A model generated the notes under the pieces. The model made no database searches and had not been told where the DNA came from. It worked only from the letters and a program-made list of their open reading frames with translations. From positions 1 to 64,000 of the forward strand of contig CACLAC010000003.1 of the NCBI GenBank assembly GCA_902604785.1: a DNA stretch of 64,000 nt, written 5' to 3'. This document shows, piece after piece, positions 36,891 through 45,955 of this stretch; the first letter of the stretch is position 1; every line of letters starts with the position of its first letter. The translations under genes and the position numbers were made by a program. The DNA comes from an uncultured Pelagibacteraceae bacterium. Lineage in GTDB: Bacteria > Pseudomonadota > Alphaproteobacteria > Pelagibacterales > Pelagibacteraceae.

Positions 36891-39800
36891 ATGTATATAA
36901 CTGAAGTTAGTATTAAACGACCTGTAGTGGCTTGGGTCATGTCATTAATCTTAATTATTTTTGGTATATTTGTTTTTTCAGAGTTGCCAGTAAGAGAGCT
37001 TCCTGATGGCATTCAGCCTCCTGTGGTTCAAGTTCAAACAGATTATAAATCTGCATCAGCAGAAATAGTTGATGAAGAAATAACTCAAAAACTTGAAGAT
37101 GTTATTGGCGGAGCAGAAGGTATTAAAAATATTGACTCAAGCTCCTTAAATGGAAGAAGCAGAATTAATATTCAATTTAATACAGATATAGACTTAGACG
37201 ATGCAGCAAATGATATAAGAGAAAGAGTTGCTCGTGTTGTGGATAATTTACCCAGTGAGTCAAATCCACCACAAATTTTAAAACAAGCAGCAGGTTTCAC
37301 GACTACTATGTGGGTAGGACTTTCATCACCTAGTTGGGATGATCTAGATCTTGGAGATTATGCTGAAAGATATCTTATAGATGCATTTTCAAGTGTACCA
37401 AATGTTGGTAGAATTTTAGTTGGTGGATTAAGAGAACTTAGTGTCAGAGTTTGGATAGACCCAATTAAATTAGCAGCAAATAATCTAACGATTCAAGAGG
37501 TAGAAAGAGCTTTAAGAAACGAAAATATTAACCTTCCCGCTGGGACTTTAGAGGCAAATAATAAAGATTTAACACTAAATATTGATAAATCTTACACTAA
37601 CATTGAAACAATAAAGCAGCTTCCTCTTAGAAAAAATAAAGACAAAGTGATAATTCTTTCTGATGTTGCAAATATTGAATTTGGGCCTGTTTCAGAAAAA
37701 ACTTTATTCAAAGCACAAAGGAAAAATGCAATGAATTTAAAAACCGTTGGAATTGGAATTTATGCAAAAAGTGGTGCTTCAACAGTGGAACTGTCTAAGC
37801 AAATAAAAGCAAAAATTAAAGAACTTAATAAAACTTTGCCAGATGGATTAAAATTAGAAATAGCATTTAATAGAGCTACCTACATTGGTGCTGCAATTGA
37901 AGAAGTATATAAAAGTTTGGTTATTGCCTTTGTTTTGGTTGTTTTAATTATTTATCTTTTTCTAGGTAATCTTAAAGCTGTAATTGTACCAGCAATAGCA
38001 TTACCAGTTAGTTTAATTGGTTCATTTCTTGGGTTATATATATTTGATTTATCTATAAATATTTTTGTATTACTAAGTTTTATTTTAGCAATTGGAATAA
38101 TTACTGATGACTCTGTAATTATGACTGATGCTATTTATACAAGGATAGAAAATGGAGAAACACCATTAGTAGCTGCATATAAAGGTTCTAAACAAATTAC
38201 ATTTGCTATTATTGCAACTACTTTGATTTTAGTTGCAGTATTCTTACCATTAATTTTTATAAAAGGAATTTCTGGAACATTATTTAAAGAAACTGCAATA
38301 GCATTATCCTTCTCTATTGTGGTATCATCTTTTGTTGCATTAACTTTATCACCAATGCTAGGAAGCAAGTTCTTAAATAAAAAACATAAAATTAATTTTT
38401 TTGTCAAAAAATTTAACAATGGGTTTAGATCTTTTACTGGATTTTATATTGATTCACTTCAATATTGGATTAATAAACAAAAAACTATTTCAATATTTAT
38501 AATCTTAATAATTTGTGCATCTGCATATCTTTTTAATTTTTCAAAAAAAGAGTTATTACCAATGGAAGATAGAGGCTCTTATTTAATAATAGGATCAACT
38601 GATGAAGGTAGCTCATTCGAATATACTCAAGAAAAAGCTCAAATAATCGAGAGTAGAATATTGAGGCTACTGCAAGCAGATGATAGCCCATATGAAAGAC
38701 TAATAATGAGAGTTCCAGGTTTTGGCAGATCTGCAACTACCTATAATACATTTATAATAATTGCTTTACTAGACGAGTGGAAAAACAGAGAAAAAAGTAG
38801 CCAAACTGTTCTTAGAGAAGCAATTGGACAAGTAGTTTCAGTCCCTGAAACTTTTGCTTTCCCAATATCTCCTCAAGGAATAAGAGTTTCAAGTTATAAC
38901 AAACCAGTACAAATGGTTATTTATGGATCTAGTTATGAAGAACTTGAAGAAATCAAAAGTAATGTTTTAAGAGAACTTAGAAAAAACAGAAATATGTTTC
39001 GAATAGACAGTGATTACACAAAAAATAAACCCGAAGTTAAATTAATCACAAATAAAAATCGAGCTAATGATTTGGGTGTATCTACCGAAAATATTGGAAG
39101 AACTCTTGAGACTTTATATGGTGGAAAAAGAGTAACTTCTTTTAGTAAAGAAGGAAGAGAATATCCAATAATATTACAACAATATTTAGCTGATAGAAGA
39201 GACAAAGATGGGTTATCAAAAATTTTTGTTAGATCTGAAACTACAGGTAAGCTAGTTTCTGTTGCAAGTATTGTAGAGTTTGAAGAAAAAGGAACCGCAG
39301 AAGCATTACCAAGATATAATCGTCAGAGAGCTATTACTATTTCAGCAGCACTTTCTGAGGATTATACATTAACAGAAGCAATAAAATACCTGGAAGATGT
39401 TATGATTAGAGTTGCTCCTCAAAATCAGATTACATGGAAAGGAAAATCAGAAGAATTAAAAGAAACAACAAATGAAATATATTTAATTTTTGCACTTGCA
39501 CTATTAACTGCCTACTTAGTAATGGCAGCAACATTTAATTCTTTTGTTCACCCATTTATAATTATCTTAACAGTTCCACTTGCTGTGTTTGGAGGGTTAG
39601 TTTTTATTTTACTTTTAAATAGTTCAGTTAATATATTTTCACAAATTGCTTTAATTATTCTAATTGGTATTTCAACAAAAAATAGTATTTTAATTGTAGA
39701 TTATACTAACCAGATAAGAACAACTGGAGTTAAAATCCAAGATGCTTTGATAAAAGCTTGTCAGCTTAGAATTAGACCAATTATAATGACTTCTCTAAGT

Positions 39801-40013
39801 ACAATGATAGCAATGCTTCCACTAGTGATTGGAAATATTGGTCCTGGAGCTGGTGAAGGATCAAGATTAGCTGTTGGTTCTACAATTTTAGGCGGAATGA
39901 TCATTTCAACTTTCTTTACTTTGTATGTAACTCCTACAATGTATTTAGCTCTTGCTAAAAATACTAAACGCATTGATGCTGTAGATATTGAGTTAAAAAA
40001 ACAATTAAATTAA
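36891..40013 (+). CDS. RND-family efflux pump inner-membrane transporter
   Basis: The 1040-residue protein has the AcrB layout: TM1 near 12-30, a long periplasmic loop, six-helix bundle (about 340-540), second loop and TM8-12 (about 870-1030). Proton-relay residues are visible: Asp-Asp in AIGIITDDSVIMTDAIYTR near 405 and the Lys in ISTKNSILIVDYTNQIR near 940. Such pumps export drugs or lipids using the proton gradient. No TolC-like gene is adjacent. The substrate is unknown. Confidence 0.92.
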   Translation: MYITEVSIKRPVVAWVMSLILIIFGIFVFSELPVRELPDGIQPPVVQVQTDYKSASAEIVDEEITQKLEDVIGGAEGIKNIDSSSLNGRSRINIQFNTDIDLDDAANDIRERVARVVDNLPSESNPPQILKQAAGFTTTMWVGLSSPSWDDLDLGDYAERYLIDAFSSVPNVGRILVGGLRELSVRVWIDPIKLAANNLTIQEVERALRNENINLPAGTLEANNKDLTLNIDKSYTNIETIKQLPLRKNKDKVIILSDVANIEFGPVSEKTLFKAQRKNAMNLKTVGIGIYAKSGASTVELSKQIKAKIKELNKTLPDGLKLEIAFNRATYIGAAIEEVYKSLVIAFVLVVLIIYLFLGNLKAVIVPAIALPVSLIGSFLGLYIFDLSINIFVLLSFILAIGIITDDSVIMTDAIYTRIENGETPLVAAYKGSKQITFAIIATTLILVAVFLPLIFIKGISGTLFKETAIALSFSIVVSSFVALTLSPMLGSKFLNKKHKINFFVKKFNNGFRSFTGFYIDSLQYWINKQKTISIFIILIICASAYLFNFSKKELLPMEDRGSYLIIGSTDEGSSFEYTQEKAQIIESRILRLLQADDSPYERLIMRVPGFGRSATTYNTFIIIALLDEWKNREKSSQTVLREAIGQVVSVPETFAFPISPQGIRVSSYNKPVQMVIYGSSYEELEEIKSNVLRELRKNRNMFRIDSDYTKNKPEVKLITNKNRANDLGVSTENIGRTLETLYGGKRVTSFSKEGREYPIILQQYLADRRDKDGLSKIFVRSETTGKLVSVASIVEFEEKGTAEALPRYNRQRAITISAALSEDYTLTEAIKYLEDVMIRVAPQNQITWKGKSEELKETTNEIYLIFALALLTAYLVMAATFNSFVHPFIIILTVPLAVFGGLVFILLLNSSVNIFSQIALIILIGISTKNSILIVDYTNQIRTTGVKIQDALIKACQLRIRPIIMTSLSTMIAMLPLVIGNIGPGAGEGSRLAVGSTILGGMIISTFFTLYVTPTMYLALAKNTKRIDAVDIELKKQLN

Positions 40014-40597
40014 AAGATAATATATTTTCTGGTTGTTAAAGATTTACTACATTTGGCAAGTTGACTTTTGTATTTATTAGATTGATTTTCAACTTTTTTT
40101 GCTAACATTATAATTTTTTGATTTTTTTTATAATTTTTATAATTTCCCCAACCCTCATGATACGCAATGTATTGTTTAAAGGCATCTTTTTTGGAAATTT
40201 TAAGGATTTTTTCAGTTTTGCTTGTATACCAGCCAATAAAATCAACACTGTCTTTAAATCTCGTTCTTGTTGCTAATTTATTTCCAGTTTCTTCTTTATA
40301 CTGTTTCCAAGTTCCTTTTACCGCCTGAGAATAACCAAAAGAGCTTGATGGTCTTTTATATGGAACAACTTTGAATAATTTTTGTCTTGGAGGCTTTGCT
40401 AACCAATCAAAATCTGACTCCATTTTAATTATAGCTAATTGCAAATAAATAGGAGTTCCCCATTTTTTTTCCGTTTTTACAGCATGCTTATACCAAAGAT
40501 ATCTTTCTGAAAATATCGAACAACCATCAGCAGTATTTTGTGGTATAGATGAGCAGGCAGAAATTAAGAAAAATATAGATAATAAAAATTTTTTCAT
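40010..40597 (-). CDS. Lipoprotein lytic transglycosylase-like protein (SLT fold)
   Basis: The 195-residue protein has a lipoprotein signal (LLSIFFLISACSS, lipobox Cys near 15). An SLT-like domain follows with the catalytic-Glu motif LAIIKMESDFDW near 55-66, SSFGYSQAVKGTWKQYKEETG near 85-105 and YIAYHEGWGNYKNYK near 145. It probably cleaves peptidoglycan from the outer-membrane leaflet. The stop overlaps that of the convergent RND gene by 4 bp, and its start overlaps the nuclease gene by 4 bp. Confidence 0.8.
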   Translation of the reverse strand: MKKFLLSIFFLISACSSIPQNTADGCSIFSERYLWYKHAVKTEKKWGTPIYLQLAIIKMESDFDWLAKPPRQKLFKVVPYKRPSSSFGYSQAVKGTWKQYKEETGNKLATRTRFKDSVDFIGWYTSKTEKILKISKKDAFKQYIAYHEGWGNYKNYKKNQKIIMLAKKVENQSNKYKSQLAKCSKSLTTRKYIIF

Positions 40598-41115
40598 TTT
40601 TTTTCTCTAACTTTTTTTCTCCATATCCAAGGATACTCAAAATTCATATTCCAAATACCCAATTTATTCATCTTTGCATATTCTTGATCGTTTGCAAATT
40701 TTCTTTTCGAATAGTAGGGCCAATCAAAAGCATAACCATTTCTTACCATAAAAACAGATAAACTCTCCTCTTTTATAAAACACTCACCTACTAATCTTTT
40801 GTATATGTCTTTATTTTTTTCAATTTTGCAATTTACAAAATTAGTTCCAATTTTTTCTATCAACTTATCTTTAGATATTTGCCCACAAAAAACTTTCTTA
40901 TTATCTTCAATGCAAGTTTGTTTTTTTCCTCTATAATAACTTTCTGGGGCATCTATTCCACCAAATCGAATTTTTTTTCCATTAATCTTTACAGTATCTC
41001 CGTCTACGACAATAGCTTTTCCTTTAGTGATATTCTTTTCATCACTATAAGAAAAGGAGAAAGAAAATAAAATTATTATAACAAGGCTAATTAAAGTCAG
41101 ACTTAGCTTTTTCAT
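40594..41115 (-). CDS. Secreted thermonuclease-family (SNase-like) nuclease
   Basis: About 173 residues begin with a signal peptide (KKLSLTLISLVIIILFSFSFSYS). The mature domain has VVDGDTVKINGKKIRFGGIDAPES near residues 35-58 (Asp and Arg active-site region) and YKRLVGECFI near 107 with the second catalytic Arg. The start at 41115 was chosen over 41148 because only it gives a clean signal peptide. It probably degrades extracytoplasmic nucleic acid for nutrient gain. It overlaps the DUF1476 gene end. Confidence 0.85.
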   Translation of the reverse strand: MKKLSLTLISLVIIILFSFSFSYSDEKNITKGKAIVVDGDTVKINGKKIRFGGIDAPESYYRGKKQTCIEDNKKVFCGQISKDKLIEKIGTNFVNCKIEKNKDIYKRLVGECFIKEESLSVFMVRNGYAFDWPYYSKRKFANDQEYAKMNKLGIWNMNFEYPWIWRKKVREKK

Positions 41116-41395
41116 TAAGCTCGTCCATTTTTTTTCGAATGTCTTCATCTGATATGTTATGATTTTTTAAGTCTTCTTTTACCTTTCTAAAAACATCCTC
41201 ATCACCTGCTTCGGCAAAATCTGCTTTAATTACTGATTGAATATATTCTTTTTCCTGATCAGAGTTATAGCCTAAAATTTTTGAAGCCCATTCACCAATA
41301 TATTTATTTCTACGAGCGCTGACTTTAAATTGTAATTCTTCGTCATGAGCAAATTTTTTTTCAAAACCTTTTTCTCTTTCATCGAATGAACTCAT
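41087..41395 (-). CDS. DUF1476 protein (F1-ATPase inhibitor zeta-subunit type)
   Basis: The 102-residue, mostly helical, charged protein has the family start SSFDEREKGFEKKFAHDEELQFKVSARRNK and the later EWASKILGYNSDQEKEYIQSV. DUF1476 is the zeta subunit of alphaproteobacterial F1-ATPase in Paracoccus, where its N terminus blocks ATP hydrolysis. Here it is away from the atp operon, as usual. It overlaps VanZ-like by 4 bp upstream and the nuclease start downstream. The family call is firm; inhibition here is inference. Confidence 0.88.
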   Translation of the reverse strand: MSSFDEREKGFEKKFAHDEELQFKVSARRNKYIGEWASKILGYNSDQEKEYIQSVIKADFAEAGDEDVFRKVKEDLKNHNISDEDIRKKMDELNEKAKSDFN

Positions 41396-41778
41396 TTTGA
41401 TCTCCTAAAAGTAAATAATTTATATAAAATTAAAGACAATATTACCCCTAATACATTGCCAAGTAAATCTGCTAATTCAAAACCTCTATTTGGAATAATA
41501 ATATGAAACATCTCTAAAAATACAGAGACTGAAAATAAGTAGTACAATATTTTTTTTAAATATTCTTTAAAAGATAATATTCCTAAAAAAGAAAATATTG
41601 CAAAAACATACACATGATTAGATGAAATAATTATATAGTCTAATGTAAAATCTCTAGTTAATTGTGGCTGAGTATTGCAATCATTATATAAAAAACAACC
41701 AAAAATACTTCCAGGATAAAGATAAAAGATAAATAAAACTAAATTTGAAAAATAAAATGATAGCTTTAAGAATCTCAT
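41392..41778 (-). CDS. VanZ-like small membrane protein
   Basis: The 128-residue protein has four hydrophobic helices, and the segment RGFELADLLGNVLGVILSLILY near 96-117 matches VanZ-like proteins (D-x-x-x-N-x-x-G). It has Cys residues (GCFLYNDCN) between helices 1 and 2 that could form a disulfide. The role is unknown: the family includes antibiotic-resistance and phospholipid-linked members. Its 3' end overlaps the DUF1476 start by 4 bp, suggesting one transcript with it and the nuclease and transglycosylase genes. Confidence 0.65.
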   Translation of the reverse strand: MRFLKLSFYFSNLVLFIFYLYPGSIFGCFLYNDCNTQPQLTRDFTLDYIIISSNHVYVFAIFSFLGILSFKEYLKKILYYLFSVSVFLEMFHIIIPNRGFELADLLGNVLGVILSLILYKLFTFRRSK

Positions 41779-41804
41779 AATTACTCTATATTAAAAAAAT
41801 AATC

Positions 41805-42521
41805 ATGAGTCACTTAATACTAGTTAGACACGGCCAAAGCGAATGGAATTTGGAAAATAGATTTACGGGCTGGGTAGATGTAGATTTAGCTCCAAAAGGA
41901 AAGTTAGAAGCCTGTAAAGCTGGTGAATCACTCAAAGAACTTAATATTAATATTAATCATTTTTTTACGTCTTATCAAAAAAGAGCAATAAATACTTTAA
42001 AACTCATTTTAAATACTATGAGAATAAAAGATGACAAAATTATAAAAGCTTGGGAATTAAATGAAAGACATTATGGTTCTTTAACAGGTTTGAATAAAGA
42101 TGAGATGAGAAAAAAATTGGGCGAAGAACAAGTTCAAATTTTTAGAAGATCTTGGGATATTTCACCTGAGCCATTAAGTAAAAATAATCCATATCATCCA
42201 TTAAATATTGAAATTTATAAAAACATACCAAACGAAAAAATACCTGATACTGAGTCATTAAAAAATACTTATGAAAGAGTAATTCCATTTTTTAAGGAAA
42301 AAATAGAAAAAAAATTAAGTGAAAATGTTATCATTTCAGCTCATGGTAATTCAATTAGATCACTATGCAAATATTTGTTTGATATAAGTAATGAAGAAAT
42401 CTCAAAATTAGAAATTCCAACAGGAAATCCCTTAATTTTGAAATTCGATGAAAATAATAAGTTACTAAATGCAAAATATTTGGATAAAGAAAGAGCAAAA
42501 AATTTAATTAAGTTTGGTTAA
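41805..42521 (+). CDS. gpmA: 2,3-bisphosphoglycerate-dependent phosphoglycerate mutase
   Basis: The 238-residue protein has the phosphohistidine motif LVRHGQSEWNLENRFTGW near residues 6-23 (His9), ELNERHYGSLTGLNK near 85-99 and the second His in ISAHGNSIRSLCK near 178. It interconverts 3- and 2-phosphoglycerate in glycolysis and gluconeogenesis. It is a single gene whose stop overlaps that of murU by 4 bp. In many alphaproteobacteria addB-addA follow murU, so gpmA sits where they would be. Confidence 0.93.
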   Translation: MSHLILVRHGQSEWNLENRFTGWVDVDLAPKGKLEACKAGESLKELNININHFFTSYQKRAINTLKLILNTMRIKDDKIIKAWELNERHYGSLTGLNKDEMRKKLGEEQVQIFRRSWDISPEPLSKNNPYHPLNIEIYKNIPNEKIPDTESLKNTYERVIPFFKEKIEKKLSENVIISAHGNSIRSLCKYLFDISNEEISKLEIPTGNPLILKFDENNKLLNAKYLDKERAKNLIKFG

Positions 42522-43201
42522 TTTAATTTTTTAAATATCTCGATATCTGTTAGGTGTATAAATTCGGTTAAACTTTCATATCCATATAATTCTTTATTAT
42601 TAATTAAATCGTTCCAAATTTCATAAATTGGGAAAATATTACTATTTATTTTTTGAAATACTTTTTTGTTTAATATTTGACAGCCTGTATAAATAAATTC
42701 ATTTTTTATTCCTTTGGATAATTTATTTTTATTTAGACTAAAATCTCCCTTAAACCTATTGTCAAAACTTTTATTCTTATTTACTACCATTAACAAATTT
42801 TTTACATTATTTTTGAAATAATATTTTTCCATTTTATTAAAGGTATTAATATAATTTGAATTCCACAAAGTATCTGGATTTAAAATTAAAAAATCTTCAT
42901 CTTCTGATTGCTTTATTAAATTAAATATTCCACCACCAGTATCTAATATTTTTTCACCATCGCTTACCACATCTATATTTAAGTGATAGTTTTTACTTTC
43001 AATAAAATTTTGAATTTTTTCACTTAAATAAAAAGTATTTATTTTTATATTACTTATTCCAAGAGATTGGACAAAATTTAAAGCATTATCTAATAGATTT
43101 GTATTTTTAATTTTTAGTAATGGTTTAGGAATATCATTGGTTATTGGTTGAAGTCTTTTTCCGTAACCTGCACATAATATTAAAGCTGTTCTAATTTTCA
43201 T
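42518..43201 (-). CDS. murU: Nucleotidyltransferase, MurU type (MurNAc-1-phosphate uridylyltransferase-like)
   Basis: The 227-residue protein has the sugar-nucleotidyltransferase motif ALILCAGYGKRLQPITNDIPKPLL near residues 5-28 and a DTGGGIFN near 88. Acidic metal residues sit in LILNPDTLWN near 106. In recycling, MurU turns MurNAc-1-P into UDP-MurNAc, bypassing part of peptidoglycan synthesis. The kinase gene amgK immediately upstream (11 bp overlap) supports this. Related enzymes handle mannose-1-P, so some doubt remains. Confidence 0.78.
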   Translation of the reverse strand: MKIRTALILCAGYGKRLQPITNDIPKPLLKIKNTNLLDNALNFVQSLGISNIKINTFYLSEKIQNFIESKNYHLNIDVVSDGEKILDTGGGIFNLIKQSEDEDFLILNPDTLWNSNYINTFNKMEKYYFKNNVKNLLMVVNKNKSFDNRFKGDFSLNKNKLSKGIKNEFIYTGCQILNKKVFQKINSNIFPIYEIWNDLINNKELYGYESLTEFIHLTDIEIFKKLN

Positions 43202-44150
43202 AATTTCTAACTTTTTTTGGAAAATTTTTATCTATACAAGTTTTTAAATCACTGAACTTTATATTATTATTAATTCTATTTTCTATTAATTTCCATGCAT
43301 ATGGTATTAGTTTTAAGTATTGATGTTTTTTATCTCTTTTAGAAAGTCTTGAAAAAATTCCTATAATTTTAAAGTTTCGTAAAACTGATAATATTTCGAA
43401 ATCATTTTTAAATTTCCTCCTATCTAATTGCTTATTTTTTTTGATGAACTCATTAAAAATTTTATCTTTCAAGCTATCTTTTGTTCTAACTCGGACATCA
43501 TCAATCAATGATGCAAGATCATATGCTATGTTGCCAAAAACCGCATCTTGGCTATCAATTAATCCAAAACCTTTTTTGGTTATCATTATATTTGAAATAT
43601 GAAAATCTCGATGAACAAAGACTTTTTTTTTGTAAATTAATTTATTAAGTAAATTTTTAAAAATCTTTATTATTTTCTTTTTTTCTATATTTTTTTTTTT
43701 ACCTTTTATAAATTTAGGCAAATACCATTGTAGAAATAAATTTGCTTCACTAGCTAATTTTTTCTTAGAATAATTTGGAATTTTATATTCAGTATCTAAA
43801 AATGTTTTTATTTTTGTTGTCTTTATTTTTTGAATTTTATTAAGTAATAGAAGAATTTTTTTATAATAAAAAAGTTGATTTATTTTTTTTTTTTTAAACA
43901 TTTGAAAAATTGTCAAATTTCCAAAATCTTCTAATTCTATATAATTTTTATAATAATTATGATTTATCAACTTGGGAGCTAACAAATTTTTTTTTGTTAA
44001 AAGATTATTTATTGCATCATAAATAAGCAAATTGCTTTTCTTTTGTTTTTTAGAATAAACTAATACTGATGAATAATTAAAATTTTTTTTTCTATAAAAA
44101 GATCTAAATGATGCATCTCCTGACAATTTTTTTAATTTATTAAAGTTCAT
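43191..44150 (-). CDS. amgK: Sugar kinase of the aminoglycoside phosphotransferase family, AmgK type
   Basis: The 319-residue protein has LSGDASFRSFYR near residues 9-20 (AmgK start motif), ELEDFGNLTIFQMF near 72-85, the catalytic VHRDFHISNIMI near 178-190 and the metal-binding GLIDSQDAVFG near 196-206. AmgK phosphorylates MurNAc or GlcNAc at the anomeric carbon. It is very rich in Lys and Asn, in line with its A+T content. It overlaps tsaE by 11 bp and murU by 11 bp. Confidence 0.8.
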   Translation of the reverse strand: MNFNKLKKLSGDASFRSFYRKKNFNYSSVLVYSKKQKKSNLLIYDAINNLLTKKNLLAPKLINHNYYKNYIELEDFGNLTIFQMFKKKKINQLFYYKKILLLLNKIQKIKTTKIKTFLDTEYKIPNYSKKKLASEANLFLQWYLPKFIKGKKKNIEKKKIIKIFKNLLNKLIYKKKVFVHRDFHISNIMITKKGFGLIDSQDAVFGNIAYDLASLIDDVRVRTKDSLKDKIFNEFIKKNKQLDRRKFKNDFEILSVLRNFKIIGIFSRLSKRDKKHQYLKLIPYAWKLIENRINNNIKFSDLKTCIDKNFPKKVRNYEN

Positions 44151-44619
44151 CTAAAAAAATAATTTTATTATCTGATGAAATATTAAGAAATCTATTATTA
44201 TAATCTTCGTCATATTCAAAATGTAAATTGATTATATTTTTTATTTTATTTTGTTTAATTATGTCTGGCCATTCAATTAATGTTATTTGTTCAGAATTAT
44301 ATTCAAAAATACCAATACTATTTAATTCTTTTTCATTATTGATTCTGTAAAGATCATAATGTTTTAAAATTAATGAGCCTATCTGATATTCATTTACCAA
44401 GTTAAAAGTGGGACTGGGTATTTCGGTAATTGGATATTTTTTATCTTCTTGTAAAAAATTAATTAAATATTTTATAAAAGTTGTTTTTCCTACTCCTAAC
44501 TCACCTTTAAAAAATAATACATCGCCAGCTTTGATATTTTTTGCAAATATTTTTGCTATAGCTTTTGTTTTTTTTTCTTCCGAAATATTTATTCTGCTAC
44601 TCTTAGTAGCGATAAGCAT
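44140..44619 (-). CDS. tsaE: tRNA threonylcarbamoyladenosine biosynthesis ATPase TsaE
   Basis: The 159-residue protein has a P-loop [21 protein letters not shown] near 37-57 (Walker A GELGVGKT), [11 protein letters not shown] near 80-90 and HYDLYRI near 98-104. TsaE supports the TsaB-TsaD complex in making t6A37 of tRNAs. It overlaps ahcY by 17 bp at its start and amgK by 11 bp at its end. This order (ahcY, tsaE, amgK, murU) is conserved in alphaproteobacteria. Confidence 0.9.
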   Translation of the reverse strand: MLIATKSSRINISEEKKTKAIAKIFAKNIKAGDVLFFKGELGVGKTTFIKYLINFLQEDKKYPITEIPSPTFNLVNEYQIGSLILKHYDLYRINNEKELNSIGIFEYNSEQITLIEWPDIIKQNKIKNIINLHFEYDEDYNNRFLNISSDNKIIFLDEL

Positions 44620-45889
44620 CTGGTTTATAAGGTCCTTCTGTTTTTACACTAATATAATCAGCCTGATCTTTTGATAGCTGTGTAAGTTTAGCTCCAACTT
44701 TTTCTAAATGTAGTCTTGCCACTTTCTCATCAAGATGTTTTGGCAAAACGTAAACTTTGTTCTCATACTTTTCAGAATTATTCCATAATTCTATTTGTGC
44801 TGTAACCTGATTAGTAAATGATGCACTCATAACAAAGCTTGGATGCCCAGTTGCACATCCTAAATTTACAAGTCTTCCTTCTGCTAATAAAATAAGTCTT
44901 TTATTATCTGGGAATGTAATTTCGTGAACCTGTGGTTTAATTTCGTCCCATTTATAATTTTTTAGCGCTTCTACTTGTATTTCATTATCGAAGTGTCCAA
45001 TATTACATAAGATTGATCTATCCTTCATAGCTCTCATGTGATCTGCTGTTACTATATCTTTATTTCCAGTAGCAGTAACAACAATATCTGCTTCTCCAAT
45101 CATCTCGTCCATCAATACAACTTCATAACCTTCCATTGCGGCTTGAAGTGCACATATTGGGTCTGTTTCTGTAACCATTACTCTGGCTCCACTTTGACGC
45201 AAAGATGCTGCGCTTCCTTTTCCAACATCCCCGAAACCAGCAACAATCGCAACTTTTCCTGACATCATAACATCTGTTGCTCTTTTAATTCCATCAACTA
45301 AACTTTCTCTACATCCATATAAATTATCAAATTTTGATTTTGTAACTGAGTCGTTTACATTAATAGCGGGTACTAACAATGTTCCTTGCTCTTCCATTTT
45401 TTTTAGAGCTAAAACTCCAGTTGTTGTCTCTTCACTTAAACCTTTTATATCTTTTAATAAATCTTTATAATCTTTATGCATAAGGGCAGTTAAATCACCA
45501 CCATCATCTAAAATCATATTAGGTTTCCAATCTTTTTTACCTTCAATTGTCTGTTTTACACACCACCAATATTCCTCTTCAGTCTCGCCTTTCCATGCAA
45601 ATACAGGAATCCCAGCTTTTGCTATTGCTGCTGCAGCATGATCTTGAGTAGAAAATATATTACATGAAGACCACCTTACTTCAGCACCAAGATCGACTAA
45701 AGTTTCAATTAAAACTGCTGTTTGAATTGTCATGTGTAAACAACCTAGGATTTTTGCTCCTTTAAGGGGATTTTTTCCTTTATATTCTTTTCTTAAAGCC
45801 ATTAATCCAGGCATTTCAGTCTCTGCCAAAGAGATTTCTTTTCTTCCAAATTCTGCTTCGTTTATATCTTTAACTTTATAATCACTCAT
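44603..45889 (-). CDS. ahcY: Adenosylhomocysteinase
   Basis: The 428-residue protein has the family motifs: [16 protein letters not shown] near 49-64, [25 protein letters not shown] near 170-195 and the NAD-binding [20 protein letters not shown] near 215-235. [14 protein letters not shown] lies near 291 and the C-terminal KPDAYRY anchors NAD. It hydrolyses S-adenosylhomocysteine to homocysteine and adenosine. The short leader (67 bp) has a CCTGAAAGG that could mask the AAAGGA site, but I see no known SAH or SAM riboswitch. Confidence 0.96.
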   Translation of the reverse strand: MSDYKVKDINEAEFGRKEISLAETEMPGLMALRKEYKGKNPLKGAKILGCLHMTIQTAVLIETLVDLGAEVRWSSCNIFSTQDHAAAAIAKAGIPVFAWKGETEEEYWWCVKQTIEGKKDWKPNMILDDGGDLTALMHKDYKDLLKDIKGLSEETTTGVLALKKMEEQGTLLVPAINVNDSVTKSKFDNLYGCRESLVDGIKRATDVMMSGKVAIVAGFGDVGKGSAASLRQSGARVMVTETDPICALQAAMEGYEVVLMDEMIGEADIVVTATGNKDIVTADHMRAMKDRSILCNIGHFDNEIQVEALKNYKWDEIKPQVHEITFPDNKRLILLAEGRLVNLGCATGHPSFVMSASFTNQVTAQIELWNNSEKYENKVYVLPKHLDEKVARLHLEKVGAKLTQLSKDQADYISVKTEGPYKPDAYRY

Positions 45890-45955
45890 ATTTTGATAAT
45901 CCTTTCAGGTAAAAACGGCTTTCTAACAATTTTATAAAAAATAATCAACTTATCA

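Noticed and set aside
45890..45955. SAH or SAM riboswitch upstream of ahcY
   Set aside because: The leader is only about 66 nt; CCTGAAAGG may mask the ribosome-binding site but no known core motif matches.
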